The notes under the pieces are model-generated. The model saw only the letters and a program-made list of their open reading frames with translations. It searched no databases and was not told the DNA's origin. From contig NC_086258.1 in NCBI RefSeq assembly GCF_021018805.1, forward strand, positions 21,714,692-21,778,691: a stretch of 64,000 nt of DNA, given 5' to 3'. Of this stretch, positions 49,301 to 64,000 are shown piece by piece (positions within the stretch are counted from its first letter, which is position 1; the number at the start of each line of letters is the position of its first letter). Both the position numbers and the translations under genes were made by a program. Source of the stretch: Prinia subflava. Lineage: Eukaryota; Chordata; Aves; Passeriformes; Cisticolidae.

Positions 49301-52300
49301 TTTTTGCCAAGGGTGATCACACTGGAGTCCTGATCATGGCAATCTTGGGCTCATGAGCAGCAAAATACTTCCTCTTAATTATTACCTTTTTAACACTGTT
49401 TTTTCCCTCCCCTTTCACAGGCCTTAGAATCCAAATTAGCTGCTTGCAGGAATTTTGCAAAGGACCAGGCATCACGGAAATCCTACATTTCAGGGAACGT
49501 CAGCAGCGCCGTGATGAGCAGCAACAGCACAAAGTACCCACACCCAGGGCACACGTCCTTCTTCGACAAGGGGTGAGTCAGGGCATGGCTCTGCCCTCAG
49601 GGAGGGCACTCGGGAGCGCTTTTCTGGCCTCGTCCTGAGCCCACCACAGCTTTCATCCTGTAGCAGAAACAACTCGTGGAGCGGAGTCTGCAGGGGATTT
49701 CTGTGAAGCAGAGAGAAGCAGGTGTGGGGGTGGAGTACCTGATCTCTTGGTGTCTGTAACCAGCCCCAGCAGGGAGGAATGGGCCCTCTGAGAGCATCTC
49801 AGGAGCGGAGGAGGGGCTTCCAAAGCTCCGGGTGTGCTCTGGGAAGGGCAGATCCACACCTGGAGATTCCCGAGCAGCAGCTGAGGGCAGGCAGGGATGT
49901 TCCCTGGGAGGGAGGGAAGCCTGGGTGCTCCCACCCCCGTGGGAGAGGAGGGGTGAACCATTGGTGGTAGAATTATGGCTCCTCCCTGCTGTGAGCCTGA
50001 GAGCCAGGGATTGCTTTCCTGGAACAAGGACACCGCGTTTGCCGTGCTCAGAGCTCTCTCTGGGATGCTGGGAACGCTTCTGCAGGAGGGTGTTCCCCAG
50101 CTCCTCACAGCACAAGGCCCTGTGGCTGTACAGAGGTGGAAAGCACAGAGTTCTCCAGTGGTACTGAGGGCAAACACCCTGCATGCTCCCATCGTGTCAT
50201 CTTCACGTCATCAGTGCAATGTAAAGCTGATATTCCGCACTTCCTCAATCCTGCATTTATTTCAGAGAATGAAACGAGCTGTTTCCAACCTGAAATGCCA
50301 GAGCAGCCAGCTGAGCTGCTCACATTCATCCTCAGTAGGGCTGTGTGGGGAGCAGGGCAAGCTGCACCTTAAACACTGTCACTGAGGGCATCTGGAGCCA
50401 CTAGGTGTTTGCTGCTTCTGGAAAGGAAGAGTTCAGAGCCTTAAAATCATGTGCAAATCAGTCTTTCGGGCGGTGTGTGCTGCGGGGCAGAGGGGGCTCT
50501 GCATCCCCCAGCAGGGCTCCTGCAGTTCCAGGGAGCAGGGAGGTGCTGGGGAGGGATTAGGGCAGCTCTTAGCAGGCAGCATGGCTATATTGAGGTGTGG
50601 TGTGACAAATAAGCTGATTGCTCTGTGGGGTGGGGGTCACTTTTAATTATGCAGATTGTCATCACACTCCTTATCTGGGCTGGCTGCCTGGAGGGAGGAG
50701 CAGGCTGGGGCTGAGGAAGGCTTAGAAAGCCTGGAAGGAAATGCTGCAGCAGAGCTGGGAGGGTTAGTGGACAGGAAGAGGGCTGCAAATGGTTCATGAG
50801 CTGAGAGATGCTGCACGGCCCCACTGTTCCATCCTTGTCCCCTGTACCCTGTGTGCTGTCCCTTCAGCCACTCCTGCTGCCCTGCCCTGTCCCCAGGAGG
50901 GGCTGGCAGTGCCTGTGCTGTGCTCCAGGGCTGCTGAGGAAAGCCTGGTTTGGGCTGGCAGCTGGCCAGCCTTTGGGGGCTGTGCTGGGGCAGTGGCCAA
51001 GCCCTGGCCATGCTGGCACGAGGGGCTGAGCCAGGCCTGACCTTCCCATCCCTTTCCTCCTTCTTCTCCAGTCCCTGCACTCCCCTCCCTGCCCTGAGTG
51101 TAGCTGTGGTCCAGATGTGACCCTGCTCCAGGTGTGAGTGCAGCCCTGCTCCAGGTGTGAATGTAGGTGTGATCCAAGTGTGGCTCTGTTCCAGGTGTGA
51201 CTCTGCTCCAGGTGTGAGTGCAGCCCTGTTCCAGGTGTGAGTGTAGCTCTGCTCCAGTCTGCAGCCAGGAGGAGCTGGTGGCTGAGTGGTGGGGTTGGCT
51301 CAGAAATAACTCAGCCACATCATCCCAGCTCTGTTTGCTTTCCTCCTGCTGCCATTTTGTTGGTTGAAATATTGGAGGTACCCCCAGCTCTTGTCAAGGC
51401 CCTGCTCTCTGCTCTCAGAGGGGAACAGGGCAGCTTTAGGGGAGGCCTGGAGCACAGCAGAGCTTGCACTAAAGCTTGGCTGCAGAGAAGGAGTCAGGGT
51501 TTACCTGCTTGTTAAAAACTCAGCAGTGTCTGGTGTAAGATCCGTTTCCTGTAGGTTTGTCCCTCCAGGAACATGCAGGTTCTGTCCAGATGCCAGGGAA
51601 TGGCAGAACAGCACCTGAGGATGGTCCCCAGGATCGATACTTGTTTTTTTGCTGTTGTAATTATTGTTAATTAGTTGTTAATGTCAGTCCAGTTTTGTCC
51701 AGGAAACAAAACTGCTCTGGGCTCTGCAGGGCCCTGGCACTGGGACAGCCATCCTGAGGTGCTTGTTCTCCTTCCTGCAGTCCTGAATGCCAATGTCCTC
51801 AGAGCTGATGTTTATTCTTGGTTATTTTTGTGAATCCCTTGGGCTTTGTTTTAATGAAGCGAGCTCAAGCTGAATGTGAGAATGCCTGTGCTCACACACA
51901 GCAGTCAGAGCTGCCTCTGCACTGTTACCCACAGCCCTGAGCAGAATACACCAGGCTGGGAAATCTGGGGCTTTCTTCAGCCCCTGATCCACCTTATTTA
52001 AAGGTTTCCTTGGCAGAGAGGGAGCTGTGGGTGGCTCGGATGCAGTGATCTGTGCCTGTGCTGTGCTGGATGGCCCATGCAGAGCAGTCTCACTGTGCAG
52101 AGCTCAGACAGCACAGGTTTGCTGAGCTCTGGTTGAACACCTTTGCTTGGCCCCAGCTGTTGCCTTAAGGGTTGTGCTCAGGAATGTCATTTTTGTGTGC
52201 ATAAACTTTCCCTTTCTCTCCACTAGGCGTGAGAAGGTCATATTCCCCACCTTGGTCATGGGTAAATGAATTCATTTGCACTGATTGGCTGCATGTGGTG

Positions 52301-54419
52301 TAACCTGGGGCTTGGGGCAGCTCTGGGGCTCTGCTAACTGCACGAGGTAGTTGGTAGTGCCACACTAATGGGCCCTGATCAAAGCCTGAGGCTGCAATTG
52401 CTCTTTCTCCTGACTCGAAATGAACCTCTCTGCTGCTGTGACCTGTTGCAAACATCAGCCTGAGTGCTGCTTGCTTTCTATATGTTTAATACTTCAGATT
52501 GAGTGCATGTTTCTGATTGAACTGGTCACAGCAGGGATGCAGGGGAAGCGTGGCTTCATGGATGGAGTTCGTTTGGAAGGTTTGCCCTTTGGTTGTGATT
52601 TTCCTTCAGCGTTTTGTGGCTCTTGACTTGCTGATGTGCAGTGGTGTGGTTGTGGCTGACAGGAAAGCAACCAAGGGCACACAGGTGGCTGGGAGATGGC
52701 CAGGAGTGGAGCGGGGAGGGGACAGTGAGGGTAGGGACAGCAGTGTCCCTGCTCAGTGTCACTGTCCCTGCCCAGCACAGCTGGGGCAGTTCCAGAGCTG
52801 TGCACTTCCTCGTCTCCAAATGTGCTTTACCAGCTGTTTTCCCTACAGGCCAGGCTGTTCAGCTCCACAAGAATCTTCCACCAAGGATTTGTTGCATACC
52901 TAGAGCTGAGGGAGTCTTGGGTGTCATGAGGTGTTAAGTACAAAATACAGCTTGAAATGCAGTTTAATGAGCCCAAATTAGTAATCAGGGCAGGGAGTGG
53001 TTGGCCCATGGCACTGCAGGGACAGGCAATCAGAAACATCCCTGAGGAGCAGCCACTGCAGAGACATTTCCAGCAGGGAATGCTGCCCTTGGCTCTCTCT
53101 GGTTTCTTGGGAATCCCAGCACAAGGGCACAGCACAGGCACCACAGAGTGTGCTGGGGTGGTCTGAGGGCAAAGGAAAGGGGGCAGGAGCAAGAGGAGGA
53201 CCTGGCTGGGGTTAATCACTGTGGGCAGGAGGCTCCAGACACCTCCCAGAGCTGCCCAAGTCCTTAGAGCTGGAGCACAAGAGCTTTTCCCAGCTCATTC
53301 CTGGAAGCTTAGGCAGGACCTTTTATTGGTTATTTTTTGTAGTTGTTGTGTTCAAGGTATTTTCTTTTCCTTTCATCCTGTCTCCCACTGCAGCAATGAT
53401 GATTTCTCTCTCTTTTTTTGGTGGCCTTTCATGCTACCACCAGAAGGCCAAGGCTGGGCAAGCCCTCCCTAAGCTCGGCCTTAGTGTCAGCTCTCAGGAT
53501 CCCCCAGTTTGGTGCCTTTTGCTGGTGCACAGCAAATCCAGGCTGCTGCTTCAGCTTGGGTGAGGAAAGGCAGAGCTGGGGGTGCTGCAGAGCTGGACCT
53601 GCTGAGCCTCCAGGGCTGGGGGTTCCCCCCATCCTGAGTATTGCAGAGCCCCTGAGGACTTTCGGGATCCATCCCTCCTGGGGCTGGGAGGGGGCCCGGA
53701 GCTCCTTGGAGGAGATTTGGCAGCACAGATGGAAAAGCTGCCGGGCCCACGGGCTGTTCTCCCAGCCCATGGGCAGGGCAGGGGCTGCGGAAGGGGCAGC
53801 CTGTGGAGCTGGGGCTGGGGAGGCTCCGGTGGGATTGGTGGGGCACAGAGACAGCTTGGCTGAGCTGTGACCCTGCTGAGCTGTGTTTGTGTGTGTTTGT
53901 GTGTGTTTGTGTGTGTTTGTGTGTGTTTGTGTGTGTTTGTGTGTGTTTGTGTGTGTTTGTGTGTGTTTGTGTGTGTTTGTGTGTGTTTGTGTGTGTTTGT
54001 GTGTGTTTGTGTGTGTTTGTGTGTGTTTGTGTGTCCCCTCCCGGGCACAGCCTGTGCTGCCGCCCCGAGGGACACCCGGGGCTGTGTGGGAAGGGACAGC
54101 TGGGCCAGCCCTGACCCTGCACACACGCACTGTCTGCCCAGGCTCCGGGGCTGCTGTCCTGCTGGGACAGTCACCTCGGCGCAGGGGTGGCACTGAGGTG
54201 ACACCGGAGCTGTCCCGGTGCTGCCCTGCCCAGGGAGGAGGGGCAGCGGGCTCAGGGCTGCGGGCTCAGGGGGGGCAGCAGCAGCAGTGCCCTTGCTGTG
54301 CTCTCCCTGATGTGCTGTCTCTCGTTCCCAGGGCAGTGAACGGCTTTGACCAAGGCCCCCCCGGCCTGGGGGGCTCCCGACCTTCCTCGGCGCCGGGAAT
54401 GCTCCCCCTGAGCGTATGA
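40272..54419 (+). CDS. NDEL1: NDEL1, nuclear distribution protein nudE-like 1 (eight coding exons)
   Basis: The coding sequence joins 40272-40357, 41695-41848, 43054-43202, 44217-44353, 46315-46488, 47229-47320, 49421-49572 and 54332-54419. These sum to 1032 nt, or 343 residues; human NDEL1 has 345. All introns are GT-AG and the phases agree. Residues 1 to about 190 form the long coiled coil that in mammals dimerises and contacts dynein and LIS1 (PAFAH1B1). The C-terminal half holds the kinase sites known from human NDEL1 at identical numbering: S198-P, T219-P, T245-P and S251. It also has C273, the palmitoylated cysteine. The end is [13 protein letters not shown]. The human PAPPPPG stretch is two residues shorter here. 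NDEL1 rather than NDE1 is chosen from near-identity to recalled NDEL1 and from its MYH10 neighbour; NDE1 sits beside MYH11. It acts in dynein regulation, nuclear migration and the centrosome. Confidence 0.98.
41695..41848 (+). CDS. NDEL1: NDEL1 coding exon 2
   Basis: After TTGCAG, the exon completes the serine codon and encodes FQEARE through the coiled-coil block [14 protein letters not shown] to YEVETLK. It ends in phase 0 at AAAG|GTAGGT. It is 154 nt long. The Glu/Gln/Leu-rich heptads belong to the N-terminal dimerising helix. Confidence 0.98.
43054..43202 (+). CDS. NDEL1: NDEL1 coding exon 3
   Basis: After TTTCAG, the exon encodes [14 protein letters not shown] through [19 protein letters not shown]. 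It ends AG|GTGAAG, with two bases of an arginine codon. This falls in the part of the coiled coil that contacts LIS1 in mammalian NDEL1. It is nearly identical to human. Confidence 0.98.
44217..44353 (+). CDS. NDEL1: NDEL1 coding exon 4
   Basis: After TTCTAG, the exon encodes [20 protein letters not shown] and on to [13 protein letters not shown]. It ends GAG|GTATGG, with the first base of an aspartate codon. It is 137 nt long. LIS1-binding residues of NDE1/NDEL1 proteins lie in this helix. Confidence 0.98.
46315..46488 (+). CDS. NDEL1: NDEL1 coding exon 5
   Basis: After CCTCAG, the exon encodes the end of the coiled coil ([15 protein letters not shown]), then the start of the flexible C-terminal half with [16 protein letters not shown] and [10 protein letters not shown]. 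Ser198-Pro and Thr219-Pro correspond to phosphorylation sites known in mammalian NDEL1. It ends AAAAG|GTATCA. Confidence 0.98.
47229..47320 (+). CDS. NDEL1: NDEL1 coding exon 6
   Basis: After TTGCAG, this 92-nt exon encodes [18 protein letters not shown] through [11 protein letters not shown]. It carries Thr245-Pro and Ser251, which correspond to the CDK and Aurora A sites described for human NDEL1. It ends in phase 0 at GGGG|GTGAGT. Confidence 0.98.
48735..48810. repeat. Two-copy tandem repeat in NDEL1 intron 7, unit about 36-38 bp
   Basis: 'ctacaccacacgggtattcag' is followed by 'gataaggtggat', then the unit repeats as 'ctacaccacatggatattca' and 'gataaggtggat'. Confidence 0.8.
49421..49572 (+). 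CDS. NDEL1: NDEL1 coding exon 7
   Basis: After TTTCACAG, the exon encodes [20 protein letters not shown] and on to GHTSFFDK, ending GG|GTGAGT in phase 2. Cys273 is the conserved palmitoylation site. The stretch [15 protein letters not shown] is the most divergent part compared with human. This exon can splice either to 52227 or to 54332 in the same phase. Confidence 0.97.
51107..51262. repeat. Minisatellite, about 20 bp units
   Basis: Units of 'ctgctccaggtgtgagtg' with 'cagccctg', 'tagctctg' or 'taggtgtg' variants repeat about seven times. Confidence 0.85.
52227..52269 (+). CDS. NDEL1: NDEL1 alternative terminal coding exon
   Basis: A strong acceptor (TCTCCACTAG, ending at 52226) lies inside the last intron. 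Joined to the exon ending at 49572, it reads in frame as [18 protein letters not shown]. This closely resembles the alternative C-terminus of a mammalian NDEL1 isoform that I recall as ending [12 protein letters not shown]. The resulting protein would have 328 residues and lack the [13 protein letters not shown] tail. No clear AATAAA lies within a few hundred bases, so its 3'UTR end is not placed. Confidence 0.8.
53882..54034. repeat. Tandem array of the 10-mer GTGTGTTTGT
   Basis: Fourteen perfect consecutive copies occupy 53891-54030, with partial copies at each side. The array ends about 300 bases before the last NDEL1 coding exon. It gives spurious Cys-Val or Thr-His open frames on both strands. 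Confidence 0.98.
54332..54419 (+). CDS. NDEL1: NDEL1 last coding exon (canonical C-terminus)
   Basis: After GTTCCCAG (AG at 54330-54331), the exon completes the glycine codon and encodes [20 protein letters not shown], then PGMLPLSV and TGA at 54417-54419. The ending matches mammalian NDEL1 apart from a shortened proline run. Confidence 0.98.
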
Positions 54420-55780
54420 GCCCGCGGCAGGTTGGACTTGGGTGCTTTTCTCAGCTCACCTCGGGAAGAACTGCTCCTGATTCCTCCCCATTCCCACCCC
54501 GCTGGAACGTGACCCTGAGGGGAGACCTCGAGCCCACCATGGGTGGCCACCACCCAGGCCCTCCATGTCCTGTCAATACAGTTTGTTTTCTGCTGTCGCT
54601 GTAGTGGACGTTCTCTGCCCCGGCCCCACGAGCTGCCACCCTCTGCTGTGCTTGGGGACACCGAGTCCTGCTCTGCCAGGGGACAGACCAGCCTCGCCCC
54701 TCCTTTTCCCTCTCCTCTCACTTAGCTCTGACACAGCTCTGGCTGCTCCTCCACAGGCTCCCCTGGCCCTGTCCCCTCCCAGGCCTGCAGCTGCTGCTCT
54801 CAGACCTCGTGGAAGTGCCCTGGGGGAGGCCAGTGGTGGCCCAGGGCCTGTCTCAGGGCCGGCTGCACCCACGGCAGGCAGGGCTGGATGGGCAGCTCCA
54901 GGACAGGCCCACCCCTGCTGGACACACACAGGGCCAGGCTCCTCATGGCAGGGAGGGAGAGGGGGTGGCAGCACACTCAGGGTGTCCATCCCAGCCCCCC
55001 CAGACGCCTTGGCAGGGCTGAGCATGGCTGAGCTGTTCTCCCTGGGGCTCCTGCCCTGCTGCAGGGGTGGGCAGTGCTGTGCCCTCAGGTGCCCCCAGGG
55101 CTGCCCCACAGCTCCCTGGCCCTGCTGGACTCGGCCTCCGTCCCTCACCCCACACACACAGCAACCCCAGGGGAGCTTTAGGAAGCTGCTGCTCCCCCTG
55201 TGACCCCCTGCCCATCACCCCTGTGCTGTAGGACTGGACTGTGCAGCCTCACCTGCGGACTTCTGTGACAGCTGGGGGCGACTGAACCTTGTGGGTCTTT
55301 CAAGCAACACCTTTGTGTGGTTTCTCTGTTCATGTGCCTCAGAGTCAGTGGATTTTTAGACTGAACCAGCAAATGGAGCCAGGGTTGGAGCTGAGGGTTC
55401 AGCAGTTGTTGTTCAGGGGCTCTGCAGCTCCCAGGTGGTTGAGTTACAAATGCTGAGAATAAAACCCCACTGGCCCAGCAGTGGAGGTGGGATTGTCCCT
55501 TTGCCATTAGGGTTTGTATGGTCCTTCCTTCCTGTGCATCCTCTGCTGCATTTGACTGTTTACATTTGTTTTATTGTACATAGATTTGTAAACATAATAC
55601 CTTGGCCTGAGGTCTTTGTACATAACTTGGGCTTTGTAGCTTTATTTATTCAGCCTCTCTCTGGCATGTTTCCATAGGATGTACGTTCCACCCTGGTGCC
55701 ACTGACATGATGTGGTTTCAAAAGAATGAAAACAAATGAGAGTAATCTTCCAAAAATAAAGTTCTTTTAATGTGGAATCA
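54420..55780 (+). other. NDEL1: NDEL1 3'UTR
   Basis: The sequence runs from the stop codon to a consensus AATAAA at 55755-55760, giving a 3'UTR of about 1.36 kb. The first 700 bases are GC-rich. The last 300 are AU-richer and look more like a functional UTR. An earlier AATAAA at 55458-55463 could give a shorter form. Confidence 0.75.
55755..55760 (+). terminator. NDEL1: Predicted NDEL1 poly(A) signal
   Basis: A canonical AATAAA is followed by a T-rich stretch, and cleavage would fall near 55775-55785. A second AATAAA at 55458 is the alternative. Confidence 0.65.
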
Positions 55781-57094
55781 GTGCATTTTGCAGAACCAGT
55801 GGCCGTGGCTCTTACTTTGTCTCACAGGGTTTTCTGCCAAGCCCCAGGGAGGGGCCATTGTTCAGGCAGTGCCACATTATCCCACACCCCTTCCCTTGGG
55901 AATGTTGCCCCTGGTGCTGGCTGGGGAGGTGTTGGAAGCCTCCAGCTGCCTTCTGGAGGGTCTTTGCCTCCTTGGAGCGGCTGGAAGGAGTTTCCTGTGC
56001 ACAGGCGCTGGGCTGGGGCCCTTCCCAGGCTGCTCCATCCCTTCCCTGCCCGGGGCTGTGCCTGTGCTGCTCCTGCCGCTCTCTAGCCGGGCTCGGTTCC
56101 TGCTGGAGCCGCTGTCCAGCCCTGGGGCTGTTCCCCTGTCCAGCCCTGTGGCTGTTCCCCTGTCCAGCCCAGGCTGTTCCCCTGTCCAGCCCTGTGGCTG
56201 TTCCCCTGTCCAGCCCAGGCTGTTCCCCTGTCCAGCCCTGGCTGTGCCCCTGTCCAGCCCTGGGCCCTGGCCTCACAGGGACACCCCGGACACCCCACCC
56301 CATTCCTCTGGGGCTGCCCTCGCTGCCAGCCCCTGCCAGAGCCTCACTCCTCCCCCAGCCCAGCAGGGTCACCCTCCCTGCAGCCGCCCCATCCCCTGCC
56401 CCGGTACAGCCCCAGCTGAGCCTCACACTGAGCCTGGGCTGTCTGCCAGGGGCAGGGCCTGCCCCAATTCCAGCCGTGCCAGAGGCTTCCTCATCTCTCC
56501 CACAGCAGTGAAGGAAGAAAAGGTGCCCAGGCCTGACCCAGGAGTCCAGCCCTGGGCTCCAGCAGCGCCTGGTGCTGGAAATCCAGCCCCAGGCCTGGAG
56601 CCACAGGGCCCATGGGAAGGGTGGGAGCAGCACCCACCCAGCCCCGCTGGCTGCTCCGTGTCCCCAGTCCCTCACTGCCCTCCCCTCCTCCCCTCCCACC
56701 TGTCTGGGGGCCCATCCTGGACTGCAGCTCCTGCAGCTCCCAGGCCTCTCCTGCCACAGCTCCAGGGCAGGTTTTGCACCCCAAGATCCCCAAAAATGGG
56801 ATGTAACTGCTCAGGCAGGAGCCCAGGCCCAGCTGAAGGCAGAGGAGGGGTTGTGCCACAGCACTGAGGGGCAGCAGGAGAGCTCAGAGATTCTTTGTGC
56901 TCCAGCTGGGCCCTGCCAGTGGCATTCAAAGCCCAAGCCACTGATGCTGTATTCAGGTCCAAATAAAAGGAAAAAAAAAAGCAAGCAAAGAAAACAGGAA
57001 GAAGGGAAAAGGCAGCTTCCAGTCATATCTCGTTTATTAAGGTCTATGCCAGCCTCGGGAGAGCTCTTCCAGTAAGTAAACAGAGCAGGCGGCC
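55781..57094. other. Convergent intergenic segment between NDEL1 and MYH10
   Basis: About 1.3 kb separate the two predicted poly(A) sites. The segment is GC-rich, with a minisatellite at 56108-56265 and an A-rich purine tract at 56965-57010. Open frames here (up to 365 codons) have Pro/Cys-rich repeat-driven composition and no family match. Confidence 0.65.
56108..56265. repeat. Minisatellite, about 22-26 bp units
   Basis: 'ctgttcccctgtccagccc' repeats about six times with 'tgtgg', 'tgggg' or 'agg' linkers. Confidence 0.85.
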
Positions 57095-58471
57095 GCATCT
57101 ATAATGAATAAATTTATTGTCTTACAAAAATCATTGTCTAGAAATATGGGTATACAAGAAAACAAGATATTTGCAGTCAGACGCCTGGTGGTCAACAGCC
57201 AGTTTGATTAAAAATATCCAAACACACACAACAAAACCTTTGCGACAGATGTTAAAGCTTTTAACCAAAAAGGGAAATCCATGGGTTTTGAGCATGTGGC
57301 AGAGGAAGTTTCCTAGTTAACACTGATTCATTGTCACTAATATCAATAATACCACTTGGACTAGAGAGGTACATGATATGAAGCACAGTCAAAATTAATA
57401 CATTAAATCATTGTTATATAGGCAAATTATATATGTAACGTTGTCTTAGTACTGTAGTGTCTAAGGCACTTTCTGTAATGTCAGTTTTCAGCTATTTAAA
57501 CAAAAAGAACGCTAACTACTCACTGTAATACTGCTCAAAATAAAAAAAAAAACAACAACAAAACAACAACAACAACAAAAAAAAGGATTCACATCCACTG
57601 GCATGTTAACTGTAGGCAGGCAACATCCACCCATCCAGGGAGCCCCGAGCCCCGGCCCCACAGGAGCCCGGGACTGCCCGAGCCTCCCAGGGCCTGGCTC
57701 GGCCTCACATTAATAAATTAGTTTTGCCTGTGCTGTGTGTTCATTTCCCACTGGTGTTCACATTTGCCCAGCCCGGGGGCTCTGAGCACTGTGGGCTGTG
57801 CAGGGGACGGGACCCACCTCGGTGTGCCTGGACTGCATGGACACGAACGGATGGAGCAGGTGCTGAGAACACTTCAAATGGGATTGCAGGATAAAAATGG
57901 ACACTACTCACTCATCCCTACACTTCCCTCTAACACTTCCCAAGGCCGTTTTCACAGTTCACTCAGGGGTTGTGTGCGGATCACAACAATTGGGAGAAAA
58001 GAAAGGAACGGGTGCGGTTTGGTCTTCACTGATCCGAGAGGCTGCGCCCAGCCCGGAGCCTGAAGGATGCTGCTGGACACAAGGCATGCACAGCCACGGC
58101 AAGGGGACTGTCCTGGCCACCCACCCGCTGGGAATGATGCTTCTGGATTGATAAAAAAAAGTTTCATCCTTCACATGATGCTTTATAAAATGGCTTTACA
58201 ATGAGTATTTGGAAAAGAGATGCACTGAACAGAGACGATCCCGGTTGTTTACTATATATAAAAAAAGCAGTTGTACCTATATCTGAAGCAGGGTACAGTG
58301 TGGTGAGGCTGGAGAGCCTTAAGACATGGTTGACCTATGGTAAGGAACCTTGTAGCACATGCCGAGGGTCGTAAGGCAGCTTTCCGGCCACAAGGCAGTT
58401 CCGAGGCGGGGCAGGGCGCTGCGGCTCCCGCCGGGGCTGGAAAGGTCTCTGCATGCAGGCGGGGCCGGGCG
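57095..58471 (-). other. MYH10: MYH10 3'UTR
   Basis: About 1.38 kb of mostly AT-rich, non-repetitive DNA lies between the stop codon and a minus-strand AATAAA. It includes a CAA/A-rich stretch at 57541-57585 (plus strand) and long unique AT-rich stretches that look constrained. No open frame is supported here. Confidence 0.75.
57113..57118 (-). terminator. MYH10: Predicted MYH10 poly(A) signal
   Basis: TTTATT on the plus strand reads AATAAA on the minus strand in an AT-rich context, and cleavage would fall around 57090-57100. A second minus-strand AATAAA at about 57031-57036 is a weaker alternative. The distance to the NDEL1 poly(A) signal is about 1.35 kb. Confidence 0.65.

Positions 58472-64000
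<5,529 letters not shown>

Larger units (their letters stand above)
49573..54331 (+). other. NDEL1: NDEL1 last intron (contains the alternative terminal exon)
   Basis: The intron is 4.76 kb long. It includes the alternative exon at 52227, a minisatellite at 51107-51262 and a 10-bp-unit array at 53882-54034. No other exon is supported. Confidence 0.85.

Noticed and set aside
53429..54419. Long minus- and plus-strand frames through the GTGTGTTTGT array, including one ending with the true NDEL1 tail
   Set aside because: The array is stop-free in several frames. Only 54332-54419 is real coding sequence, defined by the splice acceptor.
40272..54419. Assignment as NDE1 (with MYH11 as neighbour)
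   Set aside because: The sequence is closer to recalled NDEL1 throughout, and the neighbouring myosin has the IIB tail of MYH10, not the MYH11 tail.
55770..56867. 365-codon open frame between NDEL1 and MYH10
   Set aside because: It is driven by the Cys/Pro-rich minisatellite, open on both strands, and begins in the NDEL1 poly(A) region.

Overview
This is vertebrate nuclear DNA, almost certainly avian. Genes are split by GT-AG introns, and at least nine or ten CR1-type LINE 3' ends, the commonest bird retrotransposon, lie between and inside them. Introns are short, CpG islands are dense and GC-rich minisatellites are frequent, as on bird small chromosomes. A songbird is possible but unproven.

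Five protein-coding genes can be supported. PIRT (+, coding exon 2018-2416) encodes a two-pass membrane protein that binds phosphoinositides and TRP channels. A TMEM238L-like gene (+, 7865-8092) encodes a 75-residue two-pass protein. RNF222 (-, 21402-22031) encodes a RING finger protein with a C-terminal membrane anchor. NDEL1 (+, CpG-island promoter near 31.6-32.4 kb, coding exons 40272-54419) is complete at 343 codons and carries an alternative terminal exon at 52227-52269. MYH10 (-, from the right edge to about 57.1 kb) shows only its last eight coding exons, 379 codons of the non-muscle myosin IIB rod and tailpiece. NDEL1 and MYH10 are convergent, with about 1.3 kb between their predicted poly(A) sites.

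Region by region: 0-2 kb is the PIRT upstream intron or flank, with a CR1 end and a large CAGACA-type array. 2.4-7.8 kb and 8.1-21 kb are intergenic, with minisatellites, CR1 ends, two solo LTRs with 6-bp target duplications, an older relative of that LTR, an AT-rich block and one copy of a second repeat family. 22-31.9 kb separates divergent RNF222 and NDEL1 and holds CpG patches, an AT-rich tandem duplication and the second copy of that family. 32-54 kb is NDEL1. 54.4-57.1 kb is 3'UTR and intergenic DNA. The rest is MYH10.

NDEL1 (a LIS1/dynein cofactor) and MYH10 (actomyosin) are both cytoskeletal, but nothing in the sequence shows co-regulation. I found no novel multi-gene system. The most useful observations are the conserved alternative NDEL1 C-terminus, a GATA/E-box composite at 13.97-14.0 kb, and the breakpoint-like juxtaposition of PIRT/TMEM238L with RNF222/NDEL1/MYH10.
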